From assembly GCF_007859955.1 (NCBI RefSeq), contig NZ_SJPR01000001.1, positions 1,307,590 through 1,371,589 on the forward strand: DNA of 64,000 bases, written 5' to 3'. Origin of the DNA: Botrimarina colliarenosi. Lineage in GTDB: Bacteria; Planctomycetota; Planctomycetia; Pirellulales; Lacipirellulaceae. Shown here in pieces: positions 17,881 through 25,782 of this stretch (positions are counted from its first letter, which is position 1; the number at the start of each line of letters is the position of its first letter). The position numbers and the translations under genes are program-made. The notes under the pieces were generated by a model. That model had not been told where the DNA came from. It saw only the letters and a list, made by a program, of their open reading frames with translations, and did no database searches.

Positions 17881-18681
17881 CTAAGCCGCAATCTGTCGGC
17901 TCTGCTCCCTCAACAGCTTCTTCTGATAACGGCCCTGCACGACGTCGATCAGCACCATCGTGACGATCGTGAAGTAGAACGTCGTCTTGCTGAGCGGCTC
18001 GACCGGGTAGTTGAACAGGTGGAGGTGCGCCAGGTGCCCCCCTTCGCCCATCAGCATGACGCCGACGATCAACAGCACGAACAAGCCGAGCACCTCGTAG
18101 AGCCGGTTCTTCTTCAAGAACTCTGACACGCCGTCGGCCAGGGCGATCATCAGGATGCCGCTGATGATGATCGCGGTCGCCATCACCCAGAAGACCTTGG
18201 TGAGGGCCATCGCCGAGAGGATCGAGTCGAACGAGAACACCAGGTTCATCAGCACAATGGCGGTGATGATCGCCGCCTCGGAAGACTTTTCCTTCTCCAG
18301 CCCGTGCGCCAGGTCCTCGATCGCCAGCAGGTGCATGATCTCCTTGAGCGCCGTGTAGAGGATGAACACGCCGCCGAAGAGCACGATAATGGCGTGCAGA
18401 TTGAACGACCCCGACACGACCGAGCCGACGGGGCTCTCCTCGGGGAGCGTCAACAGGGGCGTCTGGAACGAATCGATCGCTTTGACCAGCACGAACAGCA
18501 GCACGATCCGCAGCACGACGGCCAGGGCGATGCCGATGGTCCGCACCCGCTTCTGACTCGCCGCGGGGGCGCGCTTCGATTCGAGCGAGATGTACAGCAG
18601 GTTGTCGAAACCGAGCACGGCCTGCAGCATCACCAGCATGCCGAGGGTCATTAGGTTTTCGATCACAGCGGGCGGCTCCAA
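17881..18681 (-). CDS. TerC family integral membrane protein
   Basis: The product has about seven to eight membrane helices and the TerC acidic motifs FDNLLYISLESKRAP near the start and FSFDSILSAMALT in the middle, which are the likely metal-coordinating positions. TerC proteins are linked to tellurite resistance and to Mn2+ export or metalation of exported enzymes; which applies here cannot be decided. The longest start is a TTG at 18681 (266 residues); a GTG five codons later (VIENLMTLGML) is an equally good candidate. The gene stands alone between trkA (convergent) and a perfect inverted repeat upstream. Confidence 0.88.
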   Translation of the reverse strand: MEPPAVIENLMTLGMLVMLQAVLGFDNLLYISLESKRAPAASQKRVRTIGIALAVVLRIVLLFVLVKAIDSFQTPLLTLPEESPVGSVVSGSFNLHAIIVLFGGVFILYTALKEIMHLLAIEDLAHGLEKEKSSEAAIITAIVLMNLVFSFDSILSAMALTKVFWVMATAIIISGILMIALADGVSEFLKKNRLYEVLGLFVLLIVGVMLMGEGGHLAHLHLFNYPVEPLSKTTFYFTIVTMVLIDVVQGRYQKKLLREQSRQIAA

Positions 18682-18754
18682 GAAGAACGGACGGGCGAGT
18701 CCGTAGTTCTAGGCGCCCGACCGCCGCCCCGCCAAGGGAGATCGCCGGCAAACC

Positions 18755-18832
18755 AGCGAGCCGCCAGGCGTCAGCCGGCGGAGTGAAGTGGGTACCCGGC
18801 GCACTCCGCCGGCTGACGCCTGGCGGCTCGCT
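18755..18832. repeat. perfect 31-base inverted repeat
   Basis: Arms 18755-18785 and 18802-18832 are exact reverse complements with a 16-base loop. It lies four bases beyond the thiolase stop and ~75 bases upstream of terC, so transcription of the thiolase would fold it into a strong hairpin. There is no long T-run on the thiolase side. Confidence 0.88.
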
Positions 18833-18836
18833 TTTG

Positions 18837-19997
18837 CTAAACCCGCTCCAGAATCGTCGCGATCCCCTGCCCGGCGCCGATGCACATCGTCGCCAGTCCG
18901 ACTGCCGCGTCACGGGTGACCATCGCATGGAGCAGCGTGGTGGCGATCCGCGCGCCGCTCGCCCCCAGGGGGTGGCCGATCGCGATGGCGCCGCCGTGGA
19001 CGTTGACCCGCGTCTCGTCCAGGTCCAGCGTCCGCAGGCACGACAGCGCCTGGGCCGCGAACGCCTCGTTCAGCTCGATGAGGTCAATGTCGGCGAGCGC
19101 CATGCCGGCGCGGGCGAGCGCCTTCTTCGTCGCCGGCACCGGGCCGGTCCCCATGACGCAAGGGTCGACCCCCGCGACGGCCGTCACGCGGATCCGGGCG
19201 AGCGGCGTCAGGCCGAGCGCCTTGGCCCGTTCGTCCGACATCACCAGCATCGCCGCGGCGCCGTCGTTGAGGGGCGAGCTGTTCCCCGCCGTCACGGAGC
19301 CGACAACCGGCATGAAGGCCGGCTTCAAAGCGGCGAGCGCTTCGAGGGTCGTGTCGCGGCGGACGCATTGGTCGGCAGTGATCAGTTCCCGCTCGCCAGC
19401 CTCGTTGCGGCCCCAGGTGGGGATGATCTCGGCGTGGAAGTCGCCCGCGTCCTGCGCGGTGGCCGCCTTCTGGTGGCTGGCGAGGGCGAACCGGTCCTGG
19501 TCCTCGCGCGAGATGCCTTGCGACTGAGCCAAGAACTCGGCCGTGACGCCCATCATCAGGGCGCCCTTGCTGGTGTACTGCATCAACCGCGGGTTCAGAT
19601 CGACGCCATCGCCCATCGGGTAGTGGTGCATGTGCTCGACACCGCCGATGACGTGCACGTCCTCGCCGCCGGCGCCAATCGAATGGGCCGCCTGGTTGAG
19701 CGCCTGCAGACTGCTGCCGCAGAGGCGGTTGATGGTCGCCCCCGCCACCGAAGACGGCAGGTCGGCCATCAAGGCGACCAGGCGCGCGACGTTGAGGCCC
19801 TGCTCCCCCTGCTGCTGGGTGCAGCCGAGCAGCACGTCGTCGATCGCCGCGCCGTCAATGCCGACGCGCTCGACCAGCGCGCGGACAACGCCGACCGCCA
19901 AGTCGTCGCCGCGCACGTCGCGATAGACGCCGCGTTCCGGGTGAGCCCGGCCGATCGGCGTGCGGACGGCGTCAACGATAACGGCGGACTTTGCCAT
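18837..19997 (-). CDS. fadA: acetyl-CoA C-acyltransferase (thiolase)
   Basis: Catalyses thiolytic cleavage of 3-ketoacyl-CoA, the last step of beta-oxidation. The 386-residue protein carries the nucleophile Cys in NRLCGSSLQALNQAA (near 90), the motif NVHGGAIAIGHPLGASGAR near 340 with its catalytic His, and the second active-site Cys in MCIGAGQGIA. The start is the ATG of MAKSAVIVDAVRTPIG, the normal thiolase N-terminus. The frame is open another 36 codons upstream, but that peptide comes from a palindromic repeat (RNPQSA) and has no homology. It follows the FadB-type gene by 82 bases, so they form a two-gene multienzyme unit. Confidence 0.93.
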   Translation of the reverse strand: MAKSAVIVDAVRTPIGRAHPERGVYRDVRGDDLAVGVVRALVERVGIDGAAIDDVLLGCTQQQGEQGLNVARLVALMADLPSSVAGATINRLCGSSLQALNQAAHSIGAGGEDVHVIGGVEHMHHYPMGDGVDLNPRLMQYTSKGALMMGVTAEFLAQSQGISREDQDRFALASHQKAATAQDAGDFHAEIIPTWGRNEAGERELITADQCVRRDTTLEALAALKPAFMPVVGSVTAGNSSPLNDGAAAMLVMSDERAKALGLTPLARIRVTAVAGVDPCVMGTGPVPATKKALARAGMALADIDLIELNEAFAAQALSCLRTLDLDETRVNVHGGAIAIGHPLGASGARIATTLLHAMVTRDAAVGLATMCIGAGQGIATILERV

Positions 19998-20027
19998 TGC
20001 GGATTGGGGATTTCGGATTGCGGAATG
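19998..20027. repeat. GGATTGCGGAATG-type repeat abutting the thiolase start codon
   Basis: These 30 bases consist of repeated GGATT/GCGGAAT units like those in the in-frame insert at 20341-20423. They touch the thiolase ATG directly, occupying the place of its ribosome binding site; no purine-rich Shine-Dalgarno is seen at the usual spacing. Confidence 0.7.
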
Positions 20028-20079
20028 AAAGAGTTCTCGATCAGGAGGGCAGCGAGCCGCGTCGTCCTCGACGCGGTGG

Positions 20080-22350
20080 TCACGAGTAAAACGCCGTCTC
20101 TCCATCGACCTTCTTCAGCAGCATCTCTGTCGGTTCAAAACGTTTGCCGAACGACTGCAGCGGTTCGAGGCGTTGGGCGATTTCCGCAGCGCCGACGGTG
20201 TCGGCCCAGAAGAACAGGCCGCCCCGGTGAGGCGGGAAGCCGATGCCGAGGATCAGGGCGAGGTCAACGTCGCGGGGGTCGCTGACGATTCCCTCGTCGA
20301 GGGCGCGCGTCGCTTCGAGCAGCATCGGGAAGAGCAGACGATCGATTGTCGATTGGGGATTGGAGAATTCGGATTGCGGATTCGTTGCTGCATTCCGCAT
20401 TCCGCAATCCCCAATCCGCAATACTTCCTCGCTCGGCGTCCCCTTCGGCGGCTTGCCCCCCTTGCCGGGCGCCCAGTCGTAAAAGCCCTTGCCGTTCTTC
20501 TGGCCGAGGCGGTCGGCTTCGACCAGTTGGGCGACGATCGGAGCCTGTTCGATGCGGTCACCGAGCGCCGCGTGCAGCACCCGACCCGCATGCAGGCAGG
20601 TGTCGAGGCCGACCACGTCGTGCAGTTCGAGCGGACCCATCGGCATGCCGAAATCCTTCGCGGCGCGGTCGATCGTTTTGATCGGAACGCCCTCGCTCAC
20701 CATCAAGGCGGCCTCGTTCATGTACGGCATCAGCAGGCGGTTGACGAGGAACCCGGGCCCATCGTTCACCACGACCGGCGTCTTGCCGAGCTTTTTGGAG
20801 TACGCGACGAGCCGTTCGATCGTGTCGTCGCTGGTCTTCGCGCCGCGGATCACCTCCACCAGCGGCATCTTGCGGACCGGGTTGAAGAAGTGCAGCCCGG
20901 CAAAGTTCTCAGGCCGTTCTAACCCTTCGGCGAGGGTCGTAATCGGGATTGTCGAGGTGTTCGATGCGAGGATCGCGTCGTCTTGCAGATGCGGTTCGAT
21001 CTCGGCGAAGATTTGGCGTTTGACGTCCGCGTTCTCAACCACCGCTTCGATAACGACGTCCGCCCCAGCGAGCCCGCCCGTCTCGGGCCGGGCGCCGATC
21101 ATCGCGGCGCGCTCGATGGCGAGGTCGGCGCTGACGCCGCGCGTCGCCTTGTCGAACGACGCCTCGCGGACGACGCCCTCGATGCCGGCGGCGAGCGCGT
21201 CGGGCCGGTTGTCGGCGAGCAGCACACGGACGCCACGCTTGAGATTCGCGGCGGCGATGCCTTGCCCCATGATGCCGGCGCCGACGACGCCGGCTAGCGC
21301 TACTTCCCCCGACTTACGTCGAGGGCTCGCCACTTTCTGCTTATCGCCTTCCGCTGACGGCCCACTCTTCTTCGCGCGGTCGGTGAGGAAGAAGACGTTG
21401 AGCAGCGCGCGGTTGACCGGCGAGCCGAACAGCGGCGCGAAGCCGGCCGCCTCGGTCTGGCACGCCTCGTCGAGCGTTTGCTGCGACGCTTCGAGCATCA
21501 CCTCGAGCGCCGCCATCGGCGCCGGGTAGTGCCCCTTCGTCTTCTGCTGGATGACCGCCGCGGCGGTCGCGCCGAGGAACGCCAGCTCGGTCTCTGACTG
21601 GGGGATCGCCGCGGACCAGCGCTCGCGGTCACGGCGCCATCCGCCGGACGCCTGCTCGGCCTCGATCATCCGCACTGCGGCGGCGATAAGTGGGAGGTGG
21701 GAGGTGGGAAGTGGGAGGTTGCTAGCGGTCTCTGAAGGAACTTCCGACTTCCCACTTCCCACATCCCACTTCACAATGTCGTCCGCCAGCCCCAGCTTGT
21801 AAGCTTCGACACCGCTGACGCTCTCGCCGCCGGTGACTAGTTCAATGGCGTTCGAGAGGCCGATCATCCGCGGGGTCCGCGCCGTGCCGCCCCAGCCGGG
21901 CATGAGGCCGAGTTTCACTTCGGGGAAGCCGAGCTGCGTCTTGGGCGAGTCGGTCACCACCCGGCGGTCGCACCAGACGGCGAGCTCGAGCCCGCCGCCG
22001 ACGCAGACGCCATCGATCGCGGCGACGGTGACGTAGTCGCACGACGCCAGGCGGCCGAGCAGCGTCTGGCCGCGGCGGCTGGTGGCGATGATTTGGTCCT
22101 TGGGGTGGTCGAGCCCCGCGGCGAACTCGGTGAGGTCGGCGCCGGCGATGAAGACGCCCGGCTTGGCGGAGGCGAAAATCAGCCCCGCGACGCCCTCGGC
22201 GGCGTCGACCTCGTCCAGACGCCGCTCGATCTCGTCAAGCATCGCCGACGAGAGCAAGTTGGCCGACTTGCCCGGCAGGTCGAGCGTAAGCACCGCCACC
22301 CGGCCGGGGTCGGCGTCGGTTTCGATCCAATCGAGCCGAGTCGCTGCCAT
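20080..22350 (-). CDS. fadB: FadB/FadJ-type bifunctional enoyl-CoA hydratase / 3-hydroxyacyl-CoA dehydrogenase
   Basis: The alpha subunit of beta-oxidation, 756 residues. The crotonase domain (1-~190, then ~222-310) shows GVCVGGGLELAVWCDRRV and the catalytic region GFPEVKLGLMPGWGGTART. The dehydrogenase part begins with the NAD loop GVVGAGIMGQGIAAANLKRG near residue 352 and has FNPVRKMPLVEVIRG and NDGPGFLVNRLLMPYMNEA, followed by a C-terminal domain. Two low-complexity peptides interrupt the family sequence, near residues 192-221 and 643-670, and correspond exactly to palindromic DNA elements carried in frame. Both are at domain edges and the frame stays open, so the enzyme is probably functional. 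The thiolase follows in the same direction. Confidence 0.93.
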   Translation of the reverse strand: MAATRLDWIETDADPGRVAVLTLDLPGKSANLLSSAMLDEIERRLDEVDAAEGVAGLIFASAKPGVFIAGADLTEFAAGLDHPKDQIIATSRRGQTLLGRLASCDYVTVAAIDGVCVGGGLELAVWCDRRVVTDSPKTQLGFPEVKLGLMPGWGGTARTPRMIGLSNAIELVTGGESVSGVEAYKLGLADDIVKWDVGSGKSEVPSETASNLPLPTSHLPLIAAAVRMIEAEQASGGWRRDRERWSAAIPQSETELAFLGATAAAVIQQKTKGHYPAPMAALEVMLEASQQTLDEACQTEAAGFAPLFGSPVNRALLNVFFLTDRAKKSGPSAEGDKQKVASPRRKSGEVALAGVVGAGIMGQGIAAANLKRGVRVLLADNRPDALAAGIEGVVREASFDKATRGVSADLAIERAAMIGARPETGGLAGADVVIEAVVENADVKRQIFAEIEPHLQDDAILASNTSTIPITTLAEGLERPENFAGLHFFNPVRKMPLVEVIRGAKTSDDTIERLVAYSKKLGKTPVVVNDGPGFLVNRLLMPYMNEAALMVSEGVPIKTIDRAAKDFGMPMGPLELHDVVGLDTCLHAGRVLHAALGDRIEQAPIVAQLVEADRLGQKNGKGFYDWAPGKGGKPPKGTPSEEVLRIGDCGMRNAATNPQSEFSNPQSTIDRLLFPMLLEATRALDEGIVSDPRDVDLALILGIGFPPHRGGLFFWADTVGAAEIAQRLEPLQSFGKRFEPTEMLLKKVDGETAFYS
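20341..20423. repeat. in-frame palindromic element A inside fadB
   Basis: An imperfect palindrome of about 83 bases built from GGATTGGGGATT and GCGGAAT units, with arms folding around a short loop near 20382-20390. It is translated as roughly RIGDCGMRNAATNPQSEF plus a few residues, between a Lys/Gly/Pro-rich linker and IDRLLFPMLLEATRALDEG, where FadB homologues resume. The same motif lies before the thiolase start (19998-20027) and, degenerate, at 32983-33014. Confidence 0.78.
21686..21776. repeat. in-frame palindromic element B inside fadB
   Basis: An imperfect palindrome of about 90 bases: the left arm (21688-21720) is AAGTGGGAGGTGGG-like and the right arm (21740-21774) is its approximate reverse complement. 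It encodes about 30 residues, around DVGSGKSEVPSETASNLPL, placed between the crotonase core and the helix that resumes at LIAAAVRMIEAEQ. Its sequence differs from element A. Confidence 0.75.
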
Positions 22351-22356
22351 TCGTGC

Positions 22357-22420
22357 TGTTCCTGACGAGGAGCCCGCTGACGAGGAGCCAGTTAAGGGGG
22401 AGCCCAGTTAAGGGGGAGAG
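22357..22420. repeat. two short tandem duplications in the fadB-DUF4430 divergent promoter region
   Basis: In the 155-base gap between the divergent fadB and DUF4430 genes, CTGACGAGGAGCC occurs twice (about 22362 and 22377) and then AGTTAAGGGGGAG occurs twice (about 22390 and 22407). No cobalamin riboswitch or clear operator is seen. Confidence 0.6.
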
Positions 22421-22505
22421 CCGACGCCGCTATGCTGGTACGCTGTCGCCGTGCCGGGCGTTCGCGGTCAATCTCGTAAAAGCTTACCTCGTAAAGGGTT
22501 CCTGC

Positions 22506-22961
22506 GTGACAACCCCCGCCGTCAAACCCGCCGCCAAGCGGGCCGCCGACCCCCGTTGGCGGCTTGCGATGGGGATGATTCCGGTGTTGGTTGGGGTGCT
22601 GATCTACCGGCTGGCGACCTCCATGCCGCTGACGCCCGAGGAAGCCCCGCCTGCTGGGCCGGTCGGAGCGGAGGTCGTGGTCTTGACGATCACACAGCCC
22701 GACGCCCCGGCGGTCGAGAAGGAAATCCCCTGGTCGGCCGGGCAGACCGTGGCGGACGCGACCCGGCTGGCGGCCGATACCGAGTGGCGGGGAGAGGGCG
22801 AAATGGCCCTGCTCGAGTCCCTCGGCGGCGTCCCGAACCAGGGCGCCGACGGTCTCAACTGGCAGTTCGAGGTCAACGGCAAGTACGCCACCGCCGGCGC
22901 CGGCGCGATTCGGCTCGAGCCGGGGGACCGTGTCTTGTGGAAACTGGCCCCGTACGAGTAG
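22506..22961 (+). CDS. membrane-anchored DUF4430 (transcobalamin-like C-terminal) protein
   Basis: From GTG 22506 (preceded by AAGGG) the product is 151 residues with one membrane segment near residues 22-40 (MGMIPVLVGVLIYRLA) and an exported domain with the DUF4430 pattern TVADATRLAADTEW, LNWQFEVNGKYATAGAGAIRL and GDRVLWKL. DUF4430 is related to the beta domain of intrinsic factor/transcobalamin, so corrinoid or another ligand may be held at the cell surface. The next gene, 95 bases on, is a DUF6580 membrane protein. The frame is open upstream to 22353, but that sequence has no protein character. Confidence 0.8.
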   Translation: MTTPAVKPAAKRAADPRWRLAMGMIPVLVGVLIYRLATSMPLTPEEAPPAGPVGAEVVVLTITQPDAPAVEKEIPWSAGQTVADATRLAADTEWRGEGEMALLESLGGVPNQGADGLNWQFEVNGKYATAGAGAIRLEPGDRVLWKLAPYE

Positions 22962-23056
22962 GTTCCTATCCTTCCGCTCTACCGACTCCGTCGCGTCGCC
23001 CCGCCGGGCGCCAGCGGCGGTTTTCATCTCGCCTGACCAGGCATGAGGTCTCCAAG

Positions 23057-23647
23057 ATGTCGACGCCCCGCCGTTCACCCCTTTCCGACACGCTTCCCAC
23101 GGTCGCTACCTTCGTCCTCCTCGTGACGATTGGCGTGGTGGGACGCTGGGGCCAGCCCGACTGGTGCGTCACGCCGCTGGCGGCGGTTGGCCTGCTGGCC
23201 GGTTACGCGTTGCCGCGTCGCTGGGCGATCGCCACGCCGCTCACGGCGATGCTGATCTCCGACGCCATGCTGCCGTCGTACGGGTCGCTCGGCGTCGCCG
23301 TGGCGGTCTACGCCGCGATGGCGACGGCGCCGCTGCTGGGCTCGCTGCTGCGTCGCCCGTTGCCGAGCCGCTCGGCCGGGCTAGCCCGATTGACGGCGCT
23401 GTCGCTGACGCCAGCGATGGTGTTCTTCTTCACGACGAACTTCGCCGTCTGGGCCTTCCAGTCGCACTACGCCAAGACCGCCGCCGGCCTGGCCGAGTGC
23501 TATCTCGCCGCCCTGCCGTTCCTGCGACGGATGCTGGCTGGCGACGCGGCGTTCGTCGCGGTGCTGTTCGGCGCCGCCGCCCTGGCGGGAGCGTTCTCGC
23601 TCACCGGCGCGAAGTGTCGTGAGACGACGCGTCCGGCACAGGCTTAA
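23057..23647 (+). CDS. DUF6580 family putative transport protein
   Basis: A 196-residue integral membrane protein with about five to six helices (near residues 12-30, 35-53, 58-75, 80-100, 120-140 and 165-185), including RWAIATPLTAMLISDAMLP, the family's SDxxLP-type motif. Proteins of this group resemble ECF-transporter substrate subunits, but no ATPase or T component is nearby. Pairing with a surface DUF4430 protein suggests a shared ligand, possibly a corrinoid; this is inference. It converges on the DUF1570 gene with a palindrome between them. Confidence 0.78.
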   Translation: MSTPRRSPLSDTLPTVATFVLLVTIGVVGRWGQPDWCVTPLAAVGLLAGYALPRRWAIATPLTAMLISDAMLPSYGSLGVAVAVYAAMATAPLLGSLLRRPLPSRSAGLARLTALSLTPAMVFFFTTNFAVWAFQSHYAKTAAGLAECYLAALPFLRRMLAGDAAFVAVLFGAAALAGAFSLTGAKCRETTRPAQA

Positions 23648-23663
23648 GCCAACCTGGAGTGTC

Positions 23664-23730
23664 GCCCGAGGCTAGCGCCTGCGGCTCAAAAGTCGGCCTC
23701 ATTTTTGAGCCGTAGGCGCTAGCCTCGGGC
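23664..23730. repeat. inverted repeat of the GGCTAGCGCC family, between convergent genes
   Basis: Arms 23664-23691 and 23703-23730 pair over 28 bases with one mismatch and an 11-base loop. Its place between two convergent stops (23647 and 23769), with A-rich and T-rich inner ends, would allow it to act as a two-way terminator. Confidence 0.8.
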
Positions 23731-23768
23731 AGCGGTAGTTTTCGGATGGTGATCCGGAAAAGCCCCCC

Positions 23769-24956
23769 CTACATCCGCGACATCGTCCGCAGAAAATCCT
23801 GCTCGAAGTCGGCGGGGGCGCCAAAGTGATCGCTAAAGGTCTTGAGGCGCCGGCGGGCCTCATCGGCCTTCGGCTCATCAGCCGGCGGGCCGTCGAGCGG
23901 GCCCCGTTCGCTTAACGCCTTGACGAACGCGACGTACGCGTCGCCGTGCTTCTTGATCAGGTAGTAGTTGAGCGCCCAGGCGTCGGCGTACGCAACGCCA
24001 GCGGTGCGTGAGTCGCGCAAGCGGTCGTCCGACGCCAGCAGGCTCGTGAGTGACGATCCGTTCCACTCGGGCAGGTGGCGCCGGAAGGTCTGTAGACGGC
24101 GGTCGTTGACGCGGCCGATGCCGCTCCAGCCGCGGCTCGACCCGGCGCCGGGCGCCTCGAAGTAGGCGGCCATTCCCTCAACCAGCCAGATTGGCAAGTC
24201 GGCGTAGCGCTCCATCAGGCCGGTGTTGAAACAGACCTGGTGGGTCGCCTCGTGGACGATAGTCGCCACCAGCGGCTCCGCCGCGGGGAGGCCGAGCATC
24301 CGGGTGATCTCGCGCCGCGACCCACGTCGCATCCCAACGCCAGCCGCGCGCAGCTCGTCGGCGCCAGTGATGTCGTACATCCGCACCCGGTTAGTCGCCA
24401 TGTGGTAGTAGCCAACAGCGCCGGTCGGCACCCCCTCGGCGCGGCTGGCGGCGTTGTAGGCGGCCGCCGTGCGGTGGATGACGATGGGTAGGGGGAACGC
24501 CGGCCCTTCGAGCTCGATCCCGGCTCGGTCCCAGTACCGCACCAACGCCTTTTGCAGGCCCTCGAGCAGCGAGCTGGCCCACTCGGCGTACTCGCGGCTG
24601 GTGTCGTAGGCGACGACGTAGTGCTTGGTCGTGTGCAGCCGGAACCCGTCCGGCAGGTCGTCCAGCAGGCGCTGGCCGAGCGCGTCGGGCTCGGCGGGGG
24701 CGAACGGCGTGTCGTCGCTCGACTCGCTCAGCACGTCGTCCGCGGCGATCAGCCGCCGGGCGCCGTCGACGCTTTCGAAGAACTTGTTTCCGGACGAGTC
24801 CTCGACCACCACGCGGCCGGTGGCGGTCTGCTCGTGGTAGTCGGCGTCGGGGTAGGGCCGGTAGCGGTAGGTGAGGGTCTCCATCGCCCCCGCCAGAGCT
24901 GGCGGGAAAATGAGGAGGAGGAGCAGAGCGGCGAGCGGCAGGCGTCGGGCGGTCAT
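23769..24956 (-). CDS. exported DUF1570 peptidase-like protein
   Basis: The 395-residue protein starts at ATG 24956 with an obvious signal peptide (MTARRLPLAALLLLLIF, ending near ALAGA). It carries a gluzincin-type HExxH motif in VATIVHEATHQVCFNTG (near 233-248) followed by LPIWLVEGMAAYFEAPG, where the downstream Glu is the expected third metal ligand. This is the DUF1570 pattern, widespread in Planctomycetes. It probably acts as a secreted metallopeptidase, but activity is not established for the family. The frame is open 55 codons further upstream without protein character. Confidence 0.85.
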   Translation of the reverse strand: MTARRLPLAALLLLLIFPPALAGAMETLTYRYRPYPDADYHEQTATGRVVVEDSSGNKFFESVDGARRLIAADDVLSESSDDTPFAPAEPDALGQRLLDDLPDGFRLHTTKHYVVAYDTSREYAEWASSLLEGLQKALVRYWDRAGIELEGPAFPLPIVIHRTAAAYNAASRAEGVPTGAVGYYHMATNRVRMYDITGADELRAAGVGMRRGSRREITRMLGLPAAEPLVATIVHEATHQVCFNTGLMERYADLPIWLVEGMAAYFEAPGAGSSRGWSGIGRVNDRRLQTFRRHLPEWNGSSLTSLLASDDRLRDSRTAGVAYADAWALNYYLIKKHGDAYVAFVKALSERGPLDGPPADEPKADEARRRLKTFSDHFGAPADFEQDFLRTMSRM

Positions 24957-25782
24957 CCCTCTATGGTAGACCAACCCGGCCGCCGGGCCGACAGCGGCTT
25001 GGCGCCCCCTCGAATTGGCCGATTTATTGGATGCCGTCCCGCTCCCAGGAGGGCGGGGGCCTTCCAACAATTCGGGTTCGCGCAGGTGGCCAAAACGTGC
25101 CTTGAACGTCAACGACCGCAACGAATCACACCCCGGGGGTGGAGCCCTCAGCGACGGCGCCGGGAGTGGCGCCGAGCGAGCTCGCCGTCGAGTCCGGCGT
25201 CCGTGCTGACAAGATTGTAGCGAGGGCGTGAAGTCCCTGGAACGGATCGAGTCCGCTGCCGCGTCGCCACTACGACGCGGCTAAAAAAGCGTCGCGAACG
25301 ACCGGCGCCGGTTCGCGTTGGCCGCCATTCTGCAAAGAAGAATACATGCCGAAGCAACGTCGGCAGTTCCGGAACGGACCGAGGTGAGCCGCACCGACGC
25401 GGCCTAGGGACCTCCGATGAGTGGTCCACGCTCTCCGTCCGGGGTGCCGACTATCCTCAGAGGTCGTCACGACCTCAGCAGATTTGTCCTTGCTCTTCAG
25501 CGCCGCGGGCGATGCAACCGCCAGCACTAGCCCCTCCTCGTAAATGCCGGCGTGCGAGCGACCTCTGCAGGAGCTAGCCTCGCGTTGCTGATTTTTTGAC
25601 GCTTGTGCCTTCAATGAATCCCAGCGACGCTAGCTGTGTACTGGAATTGCCGAGATTCGGGTGATCGAACAAGGCTCATTAGCCGTGCAAGGATCAATGG
25701 GACACTCCTTGGCATCGGCTATAATCATCCGCATGGCCGACGTCACGCACTTCGTTCTCTGTCTTGTCAATGGACGCCCGGA
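24957..25782. other. gene-poor stretch upstream of the tandem protease
   Basis: I find no supported gene in these 826 bases. Short open frames on both strands are Arg/Ser/Pro-rich and look like shadows. GC content falls along it toward the protease gene. A perfect TATAAT hexamer at 25720-25725 lies 57 bases before the protease ATG; its upstream -35 match is poor, so it is only a candidate promoter. Confidence 0.5.

Noticed and set aside
18783..20285. 500-codon open frame on the plus strand
   Set aside because: It is antisense to the thiolase and to the end of fadB; no family features.
22351..22505. Possible cobalamin riboswitch before the DUF4430 gene
   Set aside because: I looked for the conserved B12-box type sequence and a compact fold and saw only short tandem duplications.
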